Source: Bombardia bombarda
Taxonomy: Eukaryota > Ascomycota > Sordariomycetes > Sordariales > Lasiosphaeriaceae
Direction: 5' to 3'
DNA length: 64,000 bases
Assembly (NCBI GenBank): GCA_030512295.1
Contig: JAULSR010000003.1
Span: 1,302,001 to 1,366,000, forward strand
Under the pieces are notes generated by a model. That model was given only the letters and a program-made list of their open reading frames with translations, had not been told where the DNA came from and searched no databases. A program made the position numbers and the translations under genes. The stretch's first letter is position 1. Each line of letters starts with the position of its first letter. Shown piece by piece: positions 42,124-52,398 of the stretch.

Positions 42124-44160
42124 ATGTGCACGTACGACTACACTCCCTACGTGGGATGTCCTGAGACACAACAGCACTACTTTCTCCAATGGATGAAGTG
42201 CAACAAGGCCCTTGAGAGTGGCAACAAGTACTGTCGCATGGACAAGTCTACTGAAGTTCAAGGGTTGAAACGTTTGTCTGGGAACGTACTGACATGTCCC
42301 ATCCACAACCCTATCTCTGTCCAGCAGCCCGAGCTTATACTATTACGTCGAGAGAGGCAAGAAGCCAATACCCACGAACGAAGGTCCGATGAGACAGAAA
42401 CATCTCGATTGCGAACAAGACATCGAAAGGAGAATACGCCAGTGAGATGCGATGAGGCAGCCGTGGCCTATCTAGAGGACCGTTCAAGAGAAGCTGAGAG
42501 GCATCCGAGGAAGGCAAAGCGCGACCCTTCTCCAGCATCCTCACTGGATTCAGGGTCTTCGGACATTGCTACAGAACGAGTTGGACGACAGGAAACGTCT
42601 TCAGAGACCAAGAGGCTCGATTACAATGAGCCTACGAAGAAGCACAGAGCTGCATCACGAAGCAGGTCACGTCGGCGTACAGACTCAGCCGTTGATATGA
42701 GACAACCTCCCACGCCACCTATTCCCCCGATTCACAACAAGTCTAATATCAGTCTACCCGGGCTCAAAACCGAGAAACCGAAGACCATGACAGAGGGTCC
42801 GCAGCTTGAAGGCAAACCCATCAACCCTATTATCGATAATAGAAATGTACCAACCCGGCCACCTCGACCAGCTCGGCCACCGATGTCAATATCAGTTGGA
42901 GAGCTACTACTTTTGACCAACACAAGCCTTGGACTTCCATCAAGCCCCGATATCCATCGTCGTATGAGTATGATGAGCCTCAGTGCAGCAACTGCCACAA
43001 AGTCTATGGAGCACTTGCCGATAGCTGATCATCCACCCAGCGCAACTGCAACTACGCTTATTGGCGGCAGCGCCAACACCTTTTTGCACTTTGCTTCAGA
43101 TTTACCTGTGGCTCAATCCCCACCAAGTCAAAAGAAACTGGCAATCGCAAGTGGCAAAGATGAGGTAGTAACCATGGAGCCCATCGAAGAAGTCATGTCT
43201 GTGGCGGAAAAGGAAACTGTCGGAGCTTTTGTGACTACGAAACAACACAAGAAGACTTCCTCAATCGATAGGATATGTAGCCCAAGGCCGAGGTCGTCGG
43301 GAATATTTTCGTTGGGCAGCAGCAGCATCACAAGCCGGCGGAGAAGCGAAGCTGCATTGCCGAAACCTAGCCCCGCCCTGCTCCAGGTACCAGCATATGA
43401 CAGCAAACGAAAAGAGCTTATGTTAGACTTATCCCCTGCGTCCGCCATCTCCACTTCATCCATTGCCTCCCCTCAATCTGCCTTTTCGCCTGCATCAGCC
43501 GCCTCACCAAACTCCACTGCTACCAGCCCCTTAGAGCAACTAAGTGCTAGTCTCTATCATCCCCAAATCAGACACTCCACTCAACTTCAGGTTGATGACG
43601 ATGAGGAGCACGGTGCCGTCATCAAAGTTGCCGAGGAGCCAAAGTGGAACGCAGCCACAGGCAATGATACCAAGGCATCCGCCGCCATCAACACCGTAAG
43701 CGTCACGCTATCTCCTGGTAATGGTCAGCAGGAAAACAATGGCCAGGAGCAGTATGACAATGAGTACATGCATGGGGCACTAAGATCCGAGTCAAAGGAC
43801 AGTGGGTACAGCAGCATACAGATGCGGAAGAACCAAGAGCAGCAGGAGCAGCAGCCATACCACAGGCTGAGCTCGAAGAAGAGTCAGAACACGCAACAAA
43901 AGGGGCATCGCCCTCCACTTCTGGACCTCTCTGCTTCGGCTATGCCTCTGTCTTATGATCCCGGACCACCCCCCTTGCCACCTACAATGACCATTTCGCT
44001 GCCGATAATGAACCCGACGCCCCCTCTGCGACCGCCGCGGCCACCGATGTCTTTGGGGCTGGAACCAGAGGTGGTGGAGACCCAACTCATGGTGGAAAGG
44101 CCGCCGATAACAGACAAGAAGGGAATCAGGCGCAAGATCAGTGGGCTGTGGGCGCGATGA
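42124..44160 (+). CDS. Conserved ascomycete low-complexity protein, unknown function
   Basis: Intronless, 679 residues from the ATG at 42124; the frame is open further upstream, but this ATG begins the conserved block. Residues 1-60 are ordered: MCTYDYTPYVGCPETQQHYF, WMKCNKALES, NKYCRMDKS and LTCPIHNPISV, a Cys-containing domain common at the start of such fungal proteins (possibly metal-binding, from four to six Cys and His). The rest is disordered: Arg/Glu-rich (RRSDETETSRLRTRHRKEN), an RS-like patch (RAASRSRSRRRTDSAVD), Pro-rich segments (PPTPPIPPI, RPPRPARPPMS) and a basic end (KKGIRRKISGLWAR). I recognise the N-terminal pattern from other filamentous fungi but no function is established. 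Proline-rich motifs suggest SH3- or WW-type partners; speculative. Confidence 0.8.
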   Translation: MCTYDYTPYVGCPETQQHYFLQWMKCNKALESGNKYCRMDKSTEVQGLKRLSGNVLTCPIHNPISVQQPELILLRRERQEANTHERRSDETETSRLRTRHRKENTPVRCDEAAVAYLEDRSREAERHPRKAKRDPSPASSLDSGSSDIATERVGRQETSSETKRLDYNEPTKKHRAASRSRSRRRTDSAVDMRQPPTPPIPPIHNKSNISLPGLKTEKPKTMTEGPQLEGKPINPIIDNRNVPTRPPRPARPPMSISVGELLLLTNTSLGLPSSPDIHRRMSMMSLSAATATKSMEHLPIADHPPSATATTLIGGSANTFLHFASDLPVAQSPPSQKKLAIASGKDEVVTMEPIEEVMSVAEKETVGAFVTTKQHKKTSSIDRICSPRPRSSGIFSLGSSSITSRRRSEAALPKPSPALLQVPAYDSKRKELMLDLSPASAISTSSIASPQSAFSPASAASPNSTATSPLEQLSASLYHPQIRHSTQLQVDDDEEHGAVIKVAEEPKWNAATGNDTKASAAINTVSVTLSPGNGQQENNGQEQYDNEYMHGALRSESKDSGYSSIQMRKNQEQQEQQPYHRLSSKKSQNTQQKGHRPPLLDLSASAMPLSYDPGPPPLPPTMTISLPIMNPTPPLRPPRPPMSLGLEPEVVETQLMVERPPITDKKGIRRKISGLWAR

Positions 44161-44859
44161 GGGCAGATAGATGATGGTTTTTGATGTTGTGTGATAATGC
44201 GTATAGCGGGCGAGTCTTTTAACGATATCCATACCTTTTCCTGTCTTTTACCCAGACCCAGCCAGCCCATAGTTTGTTTCATTCTAATCCCCTCCTAGAT
44301 TCATCATAACCTTCTCTATTTGTTTATTGCCAGAGACTTTGGATTATCTACCCTTCTGGGTTAAATGAGGTTGTTTGTCCCTTGAACGGAGATCATATTG
44401 AAAACATACGCCCTTTATATTCTTTTCTTTAGTTTTTAAAATAAATTTTTCTGAGGCTGATAAGCTACACATCACAGAGGTGCGTTATGGGGCAGCTCAG
44501 ATGCAAAAGCACGGGTTACAGAAGGATATCGGTATTATCAATCTTAAGCTCTATGCGCCACTGAACTCAACCGAGCTTTAAATTCGCAGCTCCATTCTGG
44601 ATGCAGCATAACGACGCCACAAAGGACAGTCTGCCGACACATGCGAGGCCCAGAAGCACATGTCTCGTGCCAGCCGGTTCAACCACCCAACATCCTCGGT
44701 CTCAACGTGTCTTCGACTTCGTATTCTTCGCTACCATATTGGCTATAAAAGTGTCACCATCCCCCCCGCAACTTTCCAAAAATCTCCTCTGCTAGCACCC
44801 ACTCACCTCTCTTTTCAAAAGATTGACTCCAGTCAACCAACCCAACCCAACCACCCACC
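44161..44859. promoter_or_regulatory. Intergenic, promoter of the BTB gene
   Basis: TATAAAA at 44744-44750 lies about 110 bp upstream of the ATG at 44860, followed by a C/A-rich leader. Nothing else seen. Confidence 0.45.
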
Positions 44860-46185
44860 ATGTCTTCCACCACCCCAACCACCGAAACCCACTACTTTGC
44901 CCAACGCGTCAACGCTGTCCCCGTCAAAATCCAAGTCGGCGAGCGCATCTTCACCACAACCAAAGAGACCCTCAAGCAGAGCATCTACTTTGACGTCCTC
45001 CTCTCGGGCGGGCTCGGCGCCCCAACCTTGATATACCAAAACCAGCTCATCTACTTTGTCGACGCCGACGCGTCCGCCTTCCACTACATCCTGCGCTACC
45101 TCCGCCGCGGCACCTTCCCCGTCTTCTACAACGGCACCACCACGTGGAACGGCGGCCATGACCATGCGCTCTACGCCGAGCTGCTCGAGGAGGCGCGCTT
45201 CTACGGCATCCCCAAGCTGGAGGCGTGGCTCGAGCAGAAGGGGTATCTTGATTGTGAGGTCGTCAAGCTCGTCAACGAGAGCTCGATGGCCACGGATGCG
45301 GTGTTTCGGGCTGCTTCTGCTACTGCTGCTACTGCTGGCGCTAGCACTCCGTCGCTGAAGACAACCTCTATTGTGGATGGTCTTGCTGCGGCTAGTGCTG
45401 CTGCGCTTCCTGAACGAATGAGGGAAGCTGCTACTGCTACTACTACTGCTACTGCTACTGCTTTTGCTGGCGCTGGTTTTCCGCCGATGGGGACACTCTG
45501 TCCCACGCCTGTTGTGGCGGGTGTCGCTGCTGTTACGGAACAAAAGAAGGAAGCTACTGATGCTCTTGCTCCTGTTATTGCTGCTTTTCAACGCGAACTG
45601 AAGGCTAAACGCGAACTGAAGGCTAAACGCGAAGAGAAGGCTGGATGCGGGGAGGAGGATCGACGCGAAGAGGAGGCCAGACGCGAAAAGGCGGTTGCCG
45701 TTGCTCTTGCTAAACGCAAGTACGACGTTGCTGCTGCTGTTTCTGCTGCTATTGCCGCTGGCATTCTGAAGCCGCTGAGGACAGTCTGTCACACGCCCAG
45801 TATGGATGGTCTTGCTGCTGCTAATGCTGCTCTCCCTGAACGATTGAGGGAAGCTATTGCTGCTGTTGAAGCTTCCCTTGGTGCTTTTTCTACTCAAGGC
45901 AAGGAGGAGACTGTCGCTGCTGTCGCTGCTGATGCTGCTGATGCTGCTGATGCTCAGCGCGAGAAGGAGGATGCCGCTGCTTTTGCTAAACGCAAGTATG
46001 ACGTTGCCGCTACTGTCGCTGCTGATGCTACTGATGCTCAGCGCGAGAAGGAGGATGCCGCTGCTTTTGCTGAACGCAAGTACGACGTTGCCGCTGCTGT
46101 CGCTGCTGATGCTGCTGATGCTGCTGATGATCAGCGCGAGAAGGAGGACGACGCTGCTTTTGCCGAACGCAAGTACGACGTTGCC

Positions 46186-46226
<41 letters not shown>

Positions 46227-46833
46227 AGCACGCAAGAACGAGGCTGTCGCTAAAGCAAAGGATGACCACCCTGCCGCTAAAGGAGAGTCTGGCAACAACA
46301 GCCTCACTCTTAACAAGCCTAGACTTGGGTCTCATATGTCCGCGCGTGACATCTGGGCCAGAAGGAACAAGGAAAGGAAGGAGCGGCTGGCAGCAGCGAC
46401 AGCAGCAGCAGCACAGCTTCCGCCGGTTACACCGGCATCGGTTGTTGTTGATCGTCACTTGCTGAAAATGCGACAGGGGCAGCAGACGTGTATAGCCGAT
46501 TTCATGAAGAAGCCGAGGCTAAGCGTTGCACCAGGTAGTCCTGCTGCTCAGTCCGGGGGCTCGGGTTTGGGAGAGGCGCAGAAGCAACAGCAGCAGCAGC
46601 AGCAGCAGAAGAAGAAGAAGACCAGGAGCTGCGAGAGCTCAGAGGGGGATATTAAGAGTGCCATCGAAGCTATTAGTGACGTCGAAGCTAATATGGAGTA
46701 CTATGACGATTCTTCTTTTTCTTTTTCTTTTTCTCCTTCTTCTTCTTCTTCTTCTTCTGTTTCGTCGTCGTCGTCGTCGTCGTCGTCCGAATCTTTTGTC
46801 GAGATCCATGGTTCGGATAGTGGAACTGATTAG
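44860..46833 (+). CDS. BTB/POZ (KCTD-like) protein with internal Ala-rich repeats
   Basis: Intronless, 657 residues. Residues 20-125 form a T1-type BTB domain: VPVKIQVGERIFTTTKETLK, SIYFDVLLSGG, YFVDADASAFHYILRYLRRG, then ALYAELLEEARFYGIPKLEA. After it comes Ala-rich repeat sequence: two related units (GLAAASAAALPERMREA; GLAAANAALPERLREA) and three close copies of QREKEDAAAFAERKYDVAA (about 45945-46190) with a diverged first copy near 45690-45730, ending in poly-Ala encoded mainly by GCT. A nuclear-looking basic part follows (RNKERKERLAA), with QQTCIADFMKKPRL, which resembles a PIP box, then poly-Gln, poly-Lys and a long poly-Ser tail. The opposite strand is open over most of it only because of the repeats. 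It could be a substrate adaptor for cullin-3 ligases, as many BTB proteins are; inferred. Confidence 0.85.
45690..46230 (+). repeat. Coding tandem repeat and GCT microsatellite in BTB gene
   Basis: Three close copies and one diverged copy of a unit coding for REKEDAAAFAERKYDVAA, with spacer DNA of repeated GATGCT/GCTGCT. Near 46190-46220 this becomes an uninterrupted GCT tract. Copy number is likely variable between strains. Confidence 0.8.
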
Positions 46834-47341
46834 GTACCTATATACATATACATCAGTGAAGGGACGGGACGCAGGAGCAAACTGCTCGGGCAACTAGAAT
46901 AGTGGTGCATTCTAAGTAGAACTAGTGAATAGAATTGCTACTGGTGAACAACCACCACATGGCCTTTGGCTTTCAGAACGGTAACAAAAGATGTCAGATG
47001 CGACTGCATGTATGGTTATCTCGAGTGGCTTGCGAGTGTTGATTGGTCTGCCGTAGTTTCGGTTTGTGTTACATCGATTGAGCTCCCGCCATTCAGCCTC
47101 AAAAGCTCCCTGCAGAATGATTCATAATGGTGTGCAATAAATCATCACAGAACCAATCTGGATATACTTCACGAGGCTTGATCTGTATAGAGTCCTACCC
47201 CCCATGTCTGCTCCCTCTTATCAGGTGTTGAAACATCATAAATGGACGAACGTCCCCGATCTCATCTCTCTCATTCAGTCTATATGAGCAACTTGCACCA
47301 CAGTTGGATTGTTTCTTCTGGCCGCTCTTCAACCCTTCACC
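46834..47341. other. Intergenic
   Basis: About 500 bp between the BTB gene and the P450 remnant. Nothing recognised. Confidence 0.4.
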
Positions 47342-48417
47342 ATGGCGCTGCTCGAAAGTCTATATGAGCAGAAATGGCCGCTCCTCACGGGGGTCTTCAT
47401 CATCTCTACCTCGTCCGCAAAATCATTGTCTACCGAACACTACGCCAGTTCAAGGGCCCCTGGGGTGCAGGGTTCATCGAAATCGCACACACCATCAAGT
47501 ATCTCGGCCCGCAATGCCACGAGTGGTATCGCGACGTGAGCGAGAAACAAAACTAATACCACCCCCCCATCGTCGACGCGCGCGCTGCGAGAGCTGATGT
47601 GGACACCCGGCCGGACATGCTCGCGAGCTGGATCAGGCATGGCATTGTGGGTGCGGACTTACGGTCGGAGGCGCTGGAGAGTGTGGTGGCGGGGAGCGAT
47701 ACGACTGCTAGCGCGTTGCCGGGGGACCATGTTGTATTTGCTGACGAATCCGAGGGTGTACAAGAGGTTGCAGGGGGAGATTGATGAGGCTGTCAAGGGG
47801 AATAGGGGTGTTGTGAGTAAGGAGACGGGGATTGTGACGCACGCTGCGGCGAGGCAGATGCCGTATCTGCAGGCGGTTATCAGGGAGGGCATGAGGGTGT
47901 TTCCGCCTATGCTGTTGATTGCTCCGCGCGTGGTGCCGCCCGGGGGGGATACGGTTGTGGTGGATGGCGAGGAGGTGTTTTTGCCGGGCAGGGTGGAGGT
48001 GGGACAAAGTGCGCTGGCGTTCCATCAGAGCAAGGGGATTTTTGGGGAGGATGCGCGTGTGTTTCGGCCGGAGAGGTGGCTGGAGGGGGATAGAGAGAAG
48101 CTGGCGGGGATGGTGAGGGTTAGTGATTTGATGTTTAGCCATAGCAAGTGGCAGTGTTTAAGGAAGCAGGTGGCGATGGTGGAGTTGAGTAAGGTGTTTT
48201 TCGAGGTGAGTCCAGTATTCATAATGCTGTCGGGTGAAAAATATAATGCTGACAGTGATCAATGGTGGTCTTGGTTTAGCTACTGCGAAACTTTGACTTC
48301 GCTCTGATCGATCCCAAGAAGCCCTGGAAGATGAGGAATGCCAACGGGGTCTTTCTGATTGAGCAAATGTGGGCCCGAGGTGACGGAACGCGAAATGTGA
48401 TTGTCGGGATCGGATGA
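47342..48417 (+). pseudogene. Degraded cytochrome P450
   Basis: Pieces of one P450 (pisatin demethylase/benzoate hydroxylase type) lie in order but in different frames. Piece 1 is MALLESLYEQKWPLLTGVFI; piece 2, after a frame break near 47402, is YLVRKIIVYRTLRQFKGPWG, ending QCHEWYRDVSEKQN and a stop near 47555. About 200 residues are missing. Piece 3 is MLASWIRHGIVGADLR with the I-helix VAGSDTTASAL; after a break near 47720 piece 4 is MLYLLTNPRVYKRLQGEID through FRPERWLEGD. The heme loop reads FSHSKWQCLRK where FxxGKWQCLGK is expected, so both glycines are lost although Cys stays. The ending (FDFALIDPKKPW) follows an apparent intron. At least two frameshifts, a large deletion and a damaged heme site make it non-functional. 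Confidence 0.85.
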
Positions 48418-49990
48418 CGGGACGGGGTAGGGCGGGAAGTTCAGGTCAGGGATGAACGTACAGCTGGAACTAATATTGTGAATACTACCTGATAGGTTGT
48501 TATTCGCCCATCTCAGGTAGCACGGTCTTTAGTTGTACGCACTGCAAAGCACTGCAATTTTAGCCCCAAAGGAGGCGCTGGCTGGAGGACTTCTACGCAG
48601 TAGAAGTTACACATAGAAGTTCGCATGGTATCACAACGGAGACCCGATGAATGTTGTGTAAACCGTCTCATACATTGCACAGCAATCCTAGCGCCTAAGA
48701 AGCTGCGGCCCAGTTCTGGTCTAGAGAAGAGTGATAAACTGGCAGAGGAAGTAGGTCTTGTTTCCTTCCGACGCTACAGACTACCTACGTACTCTCCCAC
48801 CAGGTTACTCAATCCATCACTTATCGTTCTTCACCATTCTATACTCTGGCATCTGAACTGTCACACAGTACACAATCAGGTATCTGGACCTCGCATCGCC
48901 TCACCAGCCCCAAGAACATCTGCCTCAGCGGTATATCTCCTCTTCATAGTACACCTCGGCCGACAACACAGCATCAACTCCCGGGGCTGAACTGCCGTCT
49001 CTGCCTAATGGAGACGAGCTTCTCGCTATGCTCCCATAGCAATACATCGAGCTTGTGGCGTTAAAGCATGATTGTAATATAATTCAAGGCCATAGAGCGT
49101 TGCCCCACACCGCCGAGCGTCGGCAATCTGGGGTCTTTGCAGACTGCTCACTAAGCTTCTGCGGGAAAACGAGGCAACCATCCCATCGTGTGGTAGCACC
49201 GAGGCCCCTCAACAGGAGCCATTACCACTGGCATCATACGAGGTGATCAAGAGGAACCAACGGCAGGGATAAGGCACGAAAGGGATGCAGGAGGTATAGA
49301 GACAAAGTGAAGGCGGAAGAGATGAAGCTCCTATCCGCGGAGATGAACAGTTCCTCGTTAGAGAGGGGGAGGGGATGAGAGGATATGATGGGATCCATGA
49401 TTGGAAAAGCAGCCGATGTATAGCGGTGGAGATCATAAGCCATCATGTGAAAATATTTGACCGATAACACCGATAGCCGTAAATAAAGGAATTCATTCTC
49501 GAGAAGGAGGCGACGCATAGGTATGGAAAAAGGGGTAGGTCAGTTGAAAAGGAGCTAATGAGCCGGCATAGAAAGGGAACACACCATTGAAAAAGCGCCC
49601 ACGGATTGCCATAGTGAGGGGAATCCATTATTAAGAAAGAAGGCGAAGCACAGCCATAGAAAGAGTGATACACCATTGAAAAGAAGCTACAAGGATAGTC
49701 ATAGAAAGAGAATCCATTTTCGAGAAGAAGGAGGCGAATAGTCATAGAAAAAGGGACCCATCGTTGAAAAGGAGGGCCGCAGTCACCAAATACATTGCCC
49801 TGTCTATATCTCAATTATATATAGTATCCAAACTGGTTCTAAATGGAAAAAGACGCAACAACGCTCGCTTCATATGATGAAAATGGTAATAAAGTAAAAG
49901 AAGGCTCTGCAACGCTAGCTCATGTTCCAACATGCTGGTCGGTGTAAATAAGCCTGTATAATGCAAAGGAGGCTTAAAGGACGCTAAGTG
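48418..49990. other. Gene-poor stretch with minisatellite
   Basis: 1.6 kb without a recognisable gene. Minus-strand frames over 49234-49814 are open because of a repeat (annotated separately) and are not believed to be coding. Confidence 0.4.
49490..49780. repeat. Degenerate minisatellite, 43-51 bp units
   Basis: Six spaced copies of a CATAG[AG]... core (CATAG at 49516, 49567, 49610, 49655, 49700, 49743) with alternating flanks GAATCCATT.TT..AGAAG and ACACCATTGAAAA. Spacings are 51, 43, 45, 45 and 43 bp. Purine-rich on the plus strand. Confidence 0.7.
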
Positions 49991-51601
49991 TTAATATGGC
50001 TTCTGTCCAGTCCAGAAGAGGTATTCAAAGTAGGCGTGGTAATTCGTGTTGGCCATGTCCTTCCGTACGCCAGCGAGGAAGACCTGGATTTCCACGTCGG
50101 ACATGCCCAGTGCAGGGAACGGTTTTGCCGCCATGGCTCCCGTGAGGGGCTCAATAACCGTCTTGAAATAGAGACCGATAAGGCGAAGTCGTTTGTCCTA
50201 CGAAAAATTTGTCAGCTCTGGTCGTCCCTTGAAGCCTGTGTCTAACGCACCTTTGCCCAGGTCCCAAGCGGCACCTTGAACCTTTTGCACGACACGTTCA
50301 CAAAGCCAGCTTTGATGAGGGGCTCTTCGAGGCGATTTCCCAGCTGGAAGTCGGATCCAAACTTGCCCATTGCTTCCTGGCACAGATCGGTGAACCTCTT
50401 TACGCTGTAGTCTTCTGGTACTGAGCCATCGTCGCAGTATGGCATCCCTCCGAGGTCTTGCATCTCAATCCAGCCTCCTGGCTTGATATTTCTGGTTTTG
50501 TTGCGACATGTCAGATCGGTGCATCATTGTGGTTCGAAAGTTATCAATCACGAGACGGTGAAGGACGAGAGGGTCTTACTCATAGGACTGACGAAGGACC
50601 TTGTCTAAATTTTTGATAAAGGGTGCCATTTGCCGCAGGTGCACCAGGTCAAAATCGGAGCCATTGAGCCAGTCATCCTCAATGTTATCGACAATAAACT
50701 TAACATTGGGCGGCACCCAGACTGGCTGAATCGGCGAAAAGTCGATGCCCTCTACCTGGGCGGAGGGATACTGGTCGGCGACTATTTCCAGAGTTCCAGA
50801 GGTCAGCTTTTGGTACAGGGGACAGTCATGGTCAAAGTTCCATGCAGCGGCGCGATTGTGTGACGTTTGTTCGCTTGGGAAACACAAACCTTCAATCGCC
50901 CAGATCCCTGTCCCCGTGCCGAGGTCGATAATCTTTTGTGGATTGTCCCCGATCGGAGCAAAGAAGAGTTTCCCGCTGCGCGTGCCACCACTCGTGTCAG
51001 CCATGGCTCCTCAAGAAAACGTGGAGTGACGTGTCTGTGCGACTGGCGACATCCTGTCATGGCGTTACAGGGTCCCCGGTGGTGGAAAGGGATGGGAGTG
51101 ACGAACTCAGTCAATTCCAACATCAGCGCATGCTTCATGTCCTCTCGATTCTGTTCAATGTCGTCGTTTGGAATCGGGTATCGCGCATTCTTGTACGAGT
51201 GGTACTGCAGGGGCGCAAAACGAAGGTCAGCACCCATGGGATTATGCGCAGATGACCAACGCTAGTTAGCAGACAGAGGTTATTGAGATTATGTAGTGAT
51301 TATGTAGTACCCGTCTGCCATTCTCCCACGAATGGTTAAAGATGCTTGACGTCACGCTTGTTGAGGCGGCGAGGGAGGCGCTGTCGACATCTTGAGGGTC
51401 GAACTCGTCGCTCTCGAAATCATCGGTATCCGCGGGCGTAATGGGATCTACGCCCTCGTCGAAGGGCGCTGGCGACAGAGGTGGAGACACTGCAGGTTCT
51501 ACGTCTGCGACGGGATCTGTAGTTGCTGTCGCCGTCGCGACATCTGGTTCGGTAACAGCGGCGGACGCGGGGCCTTGTTGTGGATTATCGTCGTTAGCCA
51601 T
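49991..51601 (-). CDS. LaeA-like SAM-dependent methyltransferase
   Basis: Six exons (minus): 51311-51601, 51107-51204, 50890-50975, 50580-50781, 50251-50491, 49991-50197, with introns of 106, 131, 108, 88 and 53 nt; the total is 374 residues in one frame. The N-terminal 90 residues are acidic, Pro/Ala-rich and disordered, then SWENGR joined to YHSYKNARYPIPNDD (the conserved LaeA-type entry). The SAM-binding site KIIDLGTGTGIWAIE and acidic loop DQYPSAQVEGIDFSPIQP, then FDLVHLRQMA and, after intron 4, NIKPGGWIEMQDLGG are all present. Class I methyltransferase of the UmtA/LaeA type; LaeA relatives affect secondary metabolism and development, but many paralogues act inside single pathways. Its flanks are a dead P450 and a dead AMP-ligase, so it may be a surviving tailoring enzyme. 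Confidence 0.9.
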
Positions 51602-52398
51602 AGTAAACAGACTCCTCAAAATTGGTTGTCGAGGAAGACAAGGTCTGGAAGTCGGTCGCATCGCTCGCGCTTCTTCCGTCCTTTCGACCCTGTTCCTCCT
51701 TCAGGGGAGTGCGACAGCAGCCACTCCAATGGCGCCTCGGACCACTGGACAGTTCGAGATTAGCGACTCGGGGCTAATGCCGCTAGCGCACTACCCGGGG
51801 TCGAACCTCTTGGCCGGGACCATTGGTTTGTGACAGGCTCGTTCGCCCATTGGATGTTCTTGCCAGAGACAGGCCTGGGCAATTGGGCTGTGGGTGCGCT
51901 AGGCACGTTCGGGAACCAACCAACTGGGCCCTCCGTCCATGGGATGGCTCCGTGTAGTTGAGCACACACCTCGACTAAAAGCTGCAATCACCATTCCAAA
52001 CCGACCTTTGTTTTTTTTTTATTATACAAGCTTTGTCCCGAATATTCCGCGAGACTGGTGAGTGGCAGTTATCCGACGGGAGACGGGTATCAAGGGAATG
52101 GCCGCCCGTTCCATGTCGGTTTAACCCGCCACTCTCCGCCTGGAACATGCATGAGATCTCCAGTCGCTCCCTCCCAACACATTTGAAGGTGGAAGCGGGG
52201 TCAACTCGCATCAGCAAATTCGGAAATGATTGGCAGTGGGGAGAATCGGCTACGATGTTACGTAACTCCATGACCTGACATGTGCTCAAATGGCATCAGG
52301 GAACAAACGAAAAAGGCAGTACGATCTGAATTTTTTACAAACTGCATAGCCCTTTCTAATTCTGTTTCTTCCTGGATGCACCAACACCCTCTCGCTTC
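51602..52398. other. Intergenic
   Basis: 800 bp between the methyltransferase start and the end of the ligase remnant. It has a T10 tract near 52011-52020. Nothing else recognised. Confidence 0.35.

Noticed and set aside
44833..46458. 541-codon minus-strand frame opposite the BTB gene
   Set aside because: Ser/Leu-rich sequence produced by reading the Ala repeat backwards; the BTB domain on the plus strand is clear.
49234..49814. Minus-strand frames with Phe/Ser/Tyr-rich repeats as a repetitive membrane protein
   Set aside because: The repeat spacing (43-51 bp) does not keep frame, so the open frames come from purine-rich minisatellite DNA.
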